A stretch of 7,169 nucleotides of DNA, taken from assembly GCA_020047835.1 (NCBI GenBank), contig JAIFNJ010000119.1, forward strand, positions 1 to 7,169, written 5' to 3'. The notes beneath the pieces were generated by a model. It saw only the letters and a list, made by a program, of their open reading frames with translations, had not been told where the DNA came from and ran no database searches. Below, one piece after another: positions 1-5,529 of this stretch. Every line of letters begins with the position of its first letter. Within the stretch, counting starts at the first letter, position 1. This stretch comes from Bacteroidota bacterium. Its GTDB lineage: Bacteria > Bacteroidota > Bacteroidia > Bacteroidales > SZUA-534. The translations under genes were made by a program, and so were the position numbers.

Positions 1-32
1 GAGAAGAAGAAGCTAACCCCTTGTCCATAGCG

Positions 33-383
33 CTATTTAGCCAATTGGGGCATGGTAAATATTTTCTTTTCAATCATTTGTGGGAGTAAAAATTTGGCCA
101 CCAAAATAAGGGTTATGGCTGCAATCCATTCATACGCTGCAATTCCCAGTCCAATGCGGAACCCAGAACCCGACATTCCAATAAAATGTTCGGCTGAAAT
201 ATTGGCTGCAATCAATGATGCCCCAATGGCCCACCATGAAAGGGTTCCTCCTGCCAAAAAATAATCTTTCGAATCTTTTTCCTCGCCTTTTTTGGTTCTT
301 GAAAGCCAAAGCCCCAATCCCACAATTAATATGGCATAGCCAATAAAGATGCTATAGTCAAGTATTGTAAATCCTGCATTCAT
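33..383 (-). CDS. Na+/solute symporter (SSS family), N-terminal part ended by an in-frame stop
   Basis: This is the start of an SSS-family sodium/solute symporter, an inner-membrane protein, probably the L-arabinose importer of the ara operon. Residues 8-27 form TM1, about 46-67 TM2 and 74-100 TM3. The TM2 stretch ANISAEHFIGMSGSGFRIG is a family signature that lies near the Na+/substrate site. SSS proteins normally have about 450-600 residues and 12-14 helices, so 116 residues cannot be a working carrier. The frame ends at a TAG (33-35). Past it the same frame continues RYGQGVSFFF to base 1, and the spacing MPQ-x4-RY fits the usual MPQFLxKRY motif. This indicates a point nonsense mutation or a base-call error, not the natural end. 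It starts 38 bp after araA on the same strand, so it is probably the second gene of that operon. The substrate is inferred from context only. Confidence 0.85.
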   Translation of the reverse strand: MNAGFTILDYSIFIGYAILIVGLGLWLSRTKKGEEKDSKDYFLAGGTLSWWAIGASLIAANISAEHFIGMSGSGFRIGLGIAAYEWIAAITLILVAKFLLPQMIEKKIFTMPQLAK

Positions 384-421
384 ATATGAAATTTTATGTT
401 AATAATTAAATACATTGTGAA

Positions 422-1933
422 TTACCTCAGGGCTTTGTTCAAAAAATAATATACTTCGTTATTACGCATGGTTTGTTTGAACTCTCTGATGTTGGTATCT
501 TTGTCGATAATCAATAATTCAATATCAGCAATTTCGGCATAGTCTTCCATCATTTCTGTTGTCACTGAATACGAGAAGCTTGAGTGATGAGTTCCACCAG
601 CAGTAATCCAAGCACCTGCACCTATTTCAAGGTTTGGCATGGGTTTCCACAACGCACAAGCAACGGGTAATTTAGGCAATGCTTTCGGCTTAATAACTTC
701 TACTTCGTTTACAATCATGCGGAAACGACCACCCATATCCACAATGGTTGCTGCAATACCATCACCTTCGTGAGCCTGGAATACCATACGTGCACAAACA
801 CCGGCATCACCAATTCCTAAGAAGTGTACTTCGATACGTGGTTTTGCTTTGGCTATTTCAGGGTTGATTTCCAACATGTGCGATTGCAGAATGGAACTGT
901 TTGTACCATCGAAATTCAATACATAATCTTCAAGGAAGGAACATCCACCAGGCAGTCCTTGAGCCATTACCCACATAGTGCGACATAGAGCAGCCGTTTT
1001 CCAATCGCCTTCGGCACCAAAACCGTAACCTTCAGCCATTAAACGCTGAGAAGCAAAGCCCATCAATTGCGACATACCTTCCAACTCGTTGAAACTGGTA
1101 GTGAAAGCCGTTGCCTTTTTATCATTCAAGAAACGACGTAACCCAATTTCCTGTGCAGCCGCTTGGCGAATCGTGATGTGTTTTTCTTTACCTTTTTTAC
1201 AGTCATCGGCAAAGTCGTATAGTTTTTCGTATTCCGCCACCAAGGCATCAATTTCGGCCTCAGTAACCGCTTTTACATAAGGCACCAGTTTAGCAATGGG
1301 AGCATTGTCAACATGGTAACCCAATCGTATTTCAGCTTCAACTTTATCACCATCGGTTACGGCCACATTGTTCATGTTATCACCAAAACGTATGATTTGC
1401 ATGTTTTGCGATTCAGCCCATCCGGCACAAACACGCATCCATGAAGAAATTTTAGCATGGGTTGATTTATCTTTCCAATAACCAACAACAATTTTACGCG
1501 GTTTGCGCAAACGGCTGGTAATAAAACCGAATTCACGGTCACCATGAGCCGATTGGTTCAGGTTCATATAGTCCATGTCAATTTCCGACCACGGAATTTG
1601 CTCGTTAAACTGTGTATGTAAATGCAATAAAGGTTTTTTATAATCCATCAACCCATGAATCCACATTTTAGCTGGAGAGAAAGTATGCATCCAAGTAATC
1701 ATACCAATACATTTTGTATCGCCATTAGCTGCACGCATAATTTCAGCAATCTCTGTCGACGAATTGGCTGTTCCTTTATAAACAATTTTAACTGGAAGAT
1801 TACCAGAAGCATTCAATCCTGCCACCATCTCGTTAGAGTGAGCATCTACCGCCACTACAGCATCGCCGCCATACAGAAGTTGTGCACCTGTAATAAACCA
1901 AACCTCTTGATTTTTAAAATATTTTGTTTCCAT
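422..1933 (-). CDS. araA: L-arabinose isomerase
   Basis: AraA converts L-arabinose to L-ribulose in the cytoplasm, the first step of the AraA-AraB-AraD route to D-xylulose 5-phosphate. The protein has 503 residues, the usual family length (about 500), and is similar to the family from the N-terminus (VWFITGAQLLYG, residues 11-22) to the C-terminus. The Mn2+-binding and catalytic residues known from E. coli AraA (E306, E333, H350, H450) correspond to E308 in GFGAEGDWK, E335 in FLEDY, H352 in QSHMLE and H449/H450 in AGGTHHSSF. All are present, so the enzyme should be active. The ATG at 1931-1933 is preceded by A-rich sequence without a Shine-Dalgarno, as is normal in Bacteroidota. It lies 153 bp downstream of araR on the same strand and 38 bp upstream of the symporter. 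An AraR-type operator ends 6 bp before the start, implying arabinose-relieved repression. araB and araD are not in the window. Confidence 0.98.
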   Translation of the reverse strand: METKYFKNQEVWFITGAQLLYGGDAVVAVDAHSNEMVAGLNASGNLPVKIVYKGTANSSTEIAEIMRAANGDTKCIGMITWMHTFSPAKMWIHGLMDYKKPLLHLHTQFNEQIPWSEIDMDYMNLNQSAHGDREFGFITSRLRKPRKIVVGYWKDKSTHAKISSWMRVCAGWAESQNMQIIRFGDNMNNVAVTDGDKVEAEIRLGYHVDNAPIAKLVPYVKAVTEAEIDALVAEYEKLYDFADDCKKGKEKHITIRQAAAQEIGLRRFLNDKKATAFTTSFNELEGMSQLMGFASQRLMAEGYGFGAEGDWKTAALCRTMWVMAQGLPGGCSFLEDYVLNFDGTNSSILQSHMLEINPEIAKAKPRIEVHFLGIGDAGVCARMVFQAHEGDGIAATIVDMGGRFRMIVNEVEVIKPKALPKLPVACALWKPMPNLEIGAGAWITAGGTHHSSFSYSVTTEMMEDYAEIADIELLIIDKDTNIREFKQTMRNNEVYYFLNKALR

Positions 1934-1938
1934 GTTTA

Positions 1939-1959
1939 TATTTGTATATTTTACAATTA
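1939..1959 (-). promoter_or_regulatory. Predicted AraR operator before araA
   Basis: Read on the minus strand this 21-bp site is TAATTGT, a 7-bp AT spacer (AAAATAT), then ACAAATA. The arms are inverted repeats matching at 6 of 7 positions. It agrees at 18 of 21 positions with the perfect palindrome in the araR promoter (2811-2831). It lies 5 bp above the araA ATG and just below a candidate -7 box, at about the transcription start, where a bound repressor would block transcription. AraR as its ligand is inferred from the pairing of sites with araR and araA. Confidence 0.75.
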
Positions 1960-1965
1960 TTATAA

Positions 1966-1973
1966 CAAAATTA
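1966..1973 (-). promoter_or_regulatory. Candidate -7 box of the araA promoter
   Basis: On the minus strand the sequence is TAATTTTG, matching the Bacteroidetes -7 consensus TAnnTTTG. It lies 32 bp above the araA start and just upstream of the predicted operator at 1939-1959. I see no good -33 TTG at the usual 19-21 bp spacing, so the promoter may be weak or activator-dependent, or this match may be chance in AT-rich DNA. The rest of the 1934-2086 spacer shows one further TAATTGT half-site (minus strand, about 2003-2009) and no clear terminator after araR. Confidence 0.45.
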
Positions 1974-2086
1974 ATAAATCTATTTTACACATTTAGTTAT
2001 TTACAATTAAGATAATACATTCTGCAAATTATAAATTTAGGTCTGATTAAAGTCTCAATTTCTTTAAACCAACTTTACTGTCGGTG

Positions 2087-2776
2087 TTAGAACTTAACAA
2101 TTCTATCGTATTGGTTATGATCGATATTTTCTTTAAACCGAAAGTAGAAAGCACCTCTTTTTGATGTGTTGGTTTGCTTTGTTGCCAAACGGTCCAGTAC
2201 TTTAAGTGACCCAATTTTTTTTCTGAAATTCCCCGCATCAAAACTGCGTTGGAAAATAGCATTGTATAAATTGTTTAATTGGGTAAGTGTAAAAACATCA
2301 GGTAGCAAATCCTTTCCAATCAATTCATAGGTAGCTTTATGCTGCAATTTTTTAAGTGCATTTTCAACCATCTCTGCATGATCAAAAACCAATGTTGGAA
2401 CCTTCGAAATTGAAAACCATTTTCCTCCATGCTCAGCCACCAAGTCTTTATCGTGTTCATTAATTCGTATTAATGAATAATAGGCCATGCTAATTACTCT
2501 GCCTCCGGGATCACGTTCAGGTTCTGAAAAACCACCTACTTGTTCAAGATAAATATTTTCGAGACCTACAGTAAGCTTCAGCACTCTGCGAGCCGCCATA
2601 TACATTGATTCACCTTCCTGCACAAACCCTCCCATAAGAGACCAATCGTGAAAATAAGGTTCAAATCTACGGGGATAAAGCAACAATTTCAATTCCTCGT
2701 TTTCATACCCGAAAATCACGCAATCAACGGCAATGAAAAACTTAGAGTGTTCTTTATATATATTTGGCTCTGGCAT
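2087..2776 (-). CDS. araR: AraR, Nudix-derived transcriptional regulator of L-arabinose use
   Basis: This is a 229-residue cytoplasmic regulator of the NrtR/AraR type described for Bacteroides thetaiotaomicron, a repressor that releases DNA when L-arabinose binds. Residues 10-145 form a Nudix fold and about 150-215 a winged helix-turn-helix (FTLTQLNNLYNAIFQ, then NFRKKIGSLKVLDRL and SKRGAFYFRF). The Nudix box starts at G50 with the right spacing (G-x5-E-x7-R), but the catalytic REUxEE reads RVLKLT. All three key glutamates are gone, so this is a sensor and not a hydrolase. The ATG at 2774-2776 follows a candidate promoter (2799-2828) by about 22 bp. It is transcribed toward araA, 153 bp away, and divergently from the glycyl radical enzyme operon. 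A palindromic site inside its own promoter predicts autoregulation. A close alternative is another Nudix-family sugar regulator, but araA as neighbour makes AraR very likely. Confidence 0.92.
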   Translation of the reverse strand: MPEPNIYKEHSKFFIAVDCVIFGYENEELKLLLYPRRFEPYFHDWSLMGGFVQEGESMYMAARRVLKLTVGLENIYLEQVGGFSEPERDPGGRVISMAYYSLIRINEHDKDLVAEHGGKWFSISKVPTLVFDHAEMVENALKKLQHKATYELIGKDLLPDVFTLTQLNNLYNAIFQRSFDAGNFRKKIGSLKVLDRLATKQTNTSKRGAFYFRFKENIDHNQYDRIVKF

Positions 2777-2799
2777 TTTAATCTTTTAATCTTTTAATC
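2776..2799 (-). repeat. Three perfect tandem copies of an 8-bp unit at the araR start
   Basis: On the plus strand TTTTAATC occurs three times without a mismatch (2776-2783, 2784-2791, 2792-2799). On the coding strand this is GATTAAAA x3 running straight into the araR ATG. It fills almost the whole predicted leader between the -7 box and the start codon. Copy-number change by slippage would alter leader length and promoter-to-start spacing without changing the protein. Confidence 0.85.
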
Positions 2800-2828
2800 A
2801 AATATACTATTAATTGTTAAATGTACAA
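2799..2828 (-). promoter_or_regulatory. araR promoter of the Bacteroidetes type
   Basis: On the minus strand TTG (2826-2828), a 19-bp gap, then TATATTTG (2799-2806) match the Bacteroidetes primary sigma consensus, a TTTG/TTG -33 box and a TAnnTTTG -7 box about 19 bp apart. Transcription would start near 2790-2795, giving a leader of about 15-20 nt made of the GATTAAAA repeats. The operator at 2811-2831 covers the spacer and the -33 box. Confidence 0.7.
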
Positions 2829-2831
2829 TTA
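2811..2831. promoter_or_regulatory. Predicted AraR operator inside the araR promoter
   Basis: This is a perfect palindrome: TAATTGT (2811-2817), a 7-bp spacer TAAATGT, ACAATTA (2825-2831). It sits between and over the -33 and -7 elements of the araR promoter, the classical position for an autorepressor. It agrees with the site before araA at 18 of 21 positions. It could also influence the divergent operon starting at 3079, although that start codon is 248 bp away. Confidence 0.78.
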
Positions 2832-2861
2832 TAAATTAGTATATTGTATTTATATTTTTAT

Positions 2862-2883
2862 TAAATTTGACTATCTAATTTTG
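2862..2883 (+). promoter_or_regulatory. Candidate rightward promoter elements for the glycyl radical enzyme operon
   Basis: Two plus-strand matches to TAnnTTTG lie here: TAAATTTG (2862-2869) and TAATTTTG (2876-2883). Neither has a TTG at the usual 19-21 bp upstream spacing; the nearest, at 2844-2846, is only 15 bp from the first box. If either is used, the leader before the start at 3079 would be about 190-210 nt and would contain the palindromes at 2937-2958 and 2980-3001. The remaining spacer sequence (2884-2936) shows nothing I recognise. Confidence 0.3.
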
Positions 2884-2936
2884 GTGTATGATTATCATTC
2901 TTGAAATAGCACATACTTACCGCCGCCTCTTCAATT

Positions 2937-2958
2937 GTTTAATGTTTTATCATTAAAC
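2937..2958. repeat. Perfect 8-bp inverted repeat, candidate operator
   Basis: GTTTAATG (2937-2944), spacer TTTTAT, CATTAAAC (2951-2958): a perfect palindrome of 22 bp, 120 bp upstream of the glycyl radical enzyme start. Size and symmetry suit a dimeric regulator. It differs from the AraR-type palindrome in arms and spacing, although the overlapping stretch 2932-2945 resembles the left part of an AraR site (12 of 14 matches). The regulator is unknown. Confidence 0.55.
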
Positions 2959-2979
2959 CAAACTCCTTTATATTCTACT

Positions 2980-3001
2980 TAGGTTTTATTTTTAAAACCT
3001 A
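2980..3001. repeat. Perfect 9-bp inverted repeat with 4-nt loop in the leader
   Basis: TAGGTTTTA (2980-2988), loop TTTT, TAAAACCTA (2993-3001). As RNA it could form an AU-rich hairpin; as DNA it could bind a dimeric regulator. A run of seven T follows at 3011-3017, but 9 nt away from the stem, so it is a poor intrinsic terminator. Its position, 77 bp before the glycyl radical enzyme start and 21 bp after the first palindrome, suggests a role in expression of that operon. Confidence 0.5.
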
Positions 3002-3032
3002 GCATATTCATTTTTTTCACCAGAGAATTTAG

Positions 3033-3047
3033 GGTGTTTAAAGCACC
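3033..3047 (+). other. Small hairpin close to the start of the glycyl radical enzyme gene
   Basis: GGTG and CACC pair across TTTAAAG, extendable by a G-T and two A-T pairs, 31 bp before the ATG at 3079. It may affect translation initiation. Short hairpins are common by chance, so the confidence is low. Confidence 0.25.
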
Positions 3048-3078
3048 AAAAAACTAAAATATTGTAAAACCAATTGTT

Positions 3079-5529
3079 ATGGAAGCAACAACCATAAAAA
3101 ATGCACCCCAACGGGAACCAAAAAGCGAAAGTAATTTCAAATCTAAACCTGAAGGCCTTGGTCCGGGTATGAACGAACGGATTCAAAAGCTTCGGAAACT
3201 AAGCGTGGAAGCTGAACCATCCTTATCCATCGAAAGGGCTTTGATTGAAACCAAATTTTATAAAGAAAGCTACGGCAAATATTCCATACCGGTTTTAAGG
3301 GCTCTTACCTATTTGGAAATTTGTAAACAAAAAACAATTTACCTAGGCGAAGGAGAATTGATAGTAGGTGAACGCGGACCCAAACCAAAAGCCATACCTA
3401 CTTTTCCCGAATTAACCTGCCACAGCGTTGACGACCTGAATGTACTGAATACCCGAGAATTGCAACGATACACCATTTCTCAGGATGATATATCCACTTA
3501 TGAATGTGAGGTGATTCCGTATTGGGAAGGCCGCACCCAGCGGGAACGCATCTTTAGCCATGTGCCAAAAGAATGGAAAGCCGCCTATGAAGCGGGGTTG
3601 TTTACTGAATTCATGGAGCAGCGTGCACCAGGCCATACCTGCCTTGACGGAAAAATTTACCAAAAAGGGTTGCTCGATAGCAAACGTGAAATAGCGGAAC
3701 ACATCCACCGACTCGACTTTTTGTATGATGAGGAAGCTACCGATAAGCTCGAAGAATTGAAAGCCATGGACATTGCCTGCGATGCGGCTATTGTATTTGC
3801 GGAGCGTCATGCTGAATTGGCCGAAAAATTTGCAAAAAACGAAAAAGATCCCAAACGGATAGAAGAACTGAAAAAGATTGCTGAGGTTTGTCGTTGGGTT
3901 CCTGCCCATGCGCCGCGCACTTTTTGGGAAGCTATTCAAATGTATTGGTTCATGCATTTGGGAACCATCACCGAGCTGAATGGTTGGGATGCCATGAATC
4001 CCGGACATTTCGACCAGCACCTGGAACCTTTTTATAATAGAGAATTGGAAGCAGGAACGTTATCCCGTGAACAGGCTAAAGAACTGCTTTCCTGTTTCTG
4101 GATAAAAGTAAACAACCATCCGGCTCCTCCCAAAGTAGGCATTACAGCCCGCGAGAGTGGAACTTACAACGACTTTACCAATATCAATATTGGCGGCGTC
4201 CGCAAGGATGGCTCCGACGGAGTGAGTGATGTATCGTACCTGATGCTTGAAATCGTTGAGGAATTGCATATTCTTCAACCGGGAAATTCCATCCACATCA
4301 GTTCGCGGACCCCCGACCGTTTTTTAAAAGCCGGTTGCAAAGTAATCCGGCAGGGACACGGTTATCCGTCGGTTTTTAATCCTGATGTGTATATCCAAGA
4401 ATTGTTGCGACAGGGAAAGAGCCTTGAAGATGCCCGTGAAGGCGGTTGCAGTGGATGTATTGAAGTAGGAGCTTTTGGCAAAGAGGCCTACGTGTTGACC
4501 GGATATTTGAATGTTCCCAAAATTCTTGAAGTTACCTTAAACAATGGAATTGATCCGGTTACCGGCAAAGTGGCTGGTATAGCATCTGGAAATCCACTTG
4601 AATTTAAGTCATTCGAAGAGTTGTATCAAGCATTTTTAAAACAGCTAAACTTTATTGTCGATCAAAAAATAGCAGTAAGCAATTACATCGACCGGATGTT
4701 TGCCAAATATGCGCCGGCTCCTCTGCTTTCAGTTTTGATTGATGATTGTATTGCCAAAGGCCGCGATTATTACAACGCCGGTCCAAGATATAATACCAAT
4801 TATATTCAATGCACCGGACTGGGAACGGTTACGGATAGTTTGGCAACACTCAAAAAGCATGTATTCGAAGACAAGACCTACCCCATGAAAACCATTTTGG
4901 ATGCTGTGTTGAAAAACTTTGAAGGAGAAGAGGTCTTGCGACAAACTATTATTAATAATACCCCTTTCTTTGGCAACGACCATGAATATGCTGACAATCT
5001 TGCTGTTAGGGTATACAATGATTTGTTGGCGGCCATCGATGGAAAACCAAACACCAAAGGTGAAACATTCCACCTGAATATGTTATCAACCACTTGCCAT
5101 GTTTATTTTGGTAAAGTAATGGGCGCAACGCCTAATGGTAGATTGGCCGGAAAATCGATTTCTGATGGCACCTCTCCATCACATGGTTGCGATGTGAATG
5201 GACCTTCGGCGGTTATTTGTTCCCTTTCCAAAATTGACCAGATTAAATCGGGTGGCACTTTGCTGAATCAACGGTTTCTCCCAAGTCTTCTTAAACGTGA
5301 GGAGGATATTGAAAAACTGAGTAAACTCATCCGAAGTTACTTTGCTTTGGGTGGGCACCACATTCAGTTTAATGTGGTGGATACCGCTACGTTGAAAGCG
5401 GCGCAAGCATGTCCGGAAGATTATAAAGACCTGCTGGTGCGCATGGCTGGGTACAGCGATTATTTCAACGACATGAACGAAGATCTGCAACAGGAAGTTA
5501 TTGACCGCACCGAAAATGAATCGTTCTAA
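3079..5529 (+). CDS. hypD: Glycyl radical enzyme, probable trans-4-hydroxy-L-proline dehydratase
   Basis: This is an 816-residue cytoplasmic, oxygen-sensitive glycyl radical dehydratase. HypD removes water from trans-4-hydroxy-L-proline to give (S)-1-pyrroline-5-carboxylate, which ProC reduces to proline. The glycyl loop is VRMAGYSDYF with radical G791. The thiyl cysteine is C460 in GGCSGCIEVG, with base E462 two residues on. From memory of C. difficile HypD (789 residues), its key residues F152, H160, D278, S334, F340, C434, E436, Y450, T645 and G765 map to F178, H186, D304, S360, F366, C460, E462, Y476, T671 and G791. The offset of 26 is constant and all are conserved. The extra N-terminal residues are charged and low in complexity; M31 (GMNERIQKL) is an alternative start nearer the family length. 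The Cys at 457 is unusual. The activase follows with a 1-bp overlap. A dehydratase for another hydroxyproline isomer cannot be excluded. This hypD is unrelated to the hydrogenase-maturation gene of that name. Confidence 0.85.
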   Translation: MEATTIKNAPQREPKSESNFKSKPEGLGPGMNERIQKLRKLSVEAEPSLSIERALIETKFYKESYGKYSIPVLRALTYLEICKQKTIYLGEGELIVGERGPKPKAIPTFPELTCHSVDDLNVLNTRELQRYTISQDDISTYECEVIPYWEGRTQRERIFSHVPKEWKAAYEAGLFTEFMEQRAPGHTCLDGKIYQKGLLDSKREIAEHIHRLDFLYDEEATDKLEELKAMDIACDAAIVFAERHAELAEKFAKNEKDPKRIEELKKIAEVCRWVPAHAPRTFWEAIQMYWFMHLGTITELNGWDAMNPGHFDQHLEPFYNRELEAGTLSREQAKELLSCFWIKVNNHPAPPKVGITARESGTYNDFTNINIGGVRKDGSDGVSDVSYLMLEIVEELHILQPGNSIHISSRTPDRFLKAGCKVIRQGHGYPSVFNPDVYIQELLRQGKSLEDAREGGCSGCIEVGAFGKEAYVLTGYLNVPKILEVTLNNGIDPVTGKVAGIASGNPLEFKSFEELYQAFLKQLNFIVDQKIAVSNYIDRMFAKYAPAPLLSVLIDDCIAKGRDYYNAGPRYNTNYIQCTGLGTVTDSLATLKKHVFEDKTYPMKTILDAVLKNFEGEEVLRQTIINNTPFFGNDHEYADNLAVRVYNDLLAAIDGKPNTKGETFHLNMLSTTCHVYFGKVMGATPNGRLAGKSISDGTSPSHGCDVNGPSAVICSLSKIDQIKSGGTLLNQRFLPSLLKREEDIEKLSKLIRSYFALGGHHIQFNVVDTATLKAAQACPEDYKDLLVRMAGYSDYFNDMNEDLQQEVIDRTENESF

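Noticed and set aside
2047..2262. 71-codon minus-strand frame overlapping the 3' part of araR
   Set aside because: An alternative frame of araR; the araR winged helix-turn-helix is the real coding sequence. I considered an araR frameshift, but similarity runs to near the stop at 2087 in one frame.
2980..3017. Palindrome plus T7 run as an intrinsic terminator
   Set aside because: The stem is AU-rich and the T run begins 9 nt after it; there is also no upstream plus-strand gene to terminate, unless it acts as a leader attenuator.
3412..4020. 202-codon open frame antisense to the glycyl radical enzyme gene
   Set aside because: No family resemblance; it lies entirely inside a strongly conserved coding region and is an antisense shadow.
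3079..5529. Pyruvate formate-lyase
   Set aside because: PFL has two adjacent catalytic cysteines; here there is one thiyl Cys followed by I-E (CxE), together with the dehydratase active-site set matching HypD.
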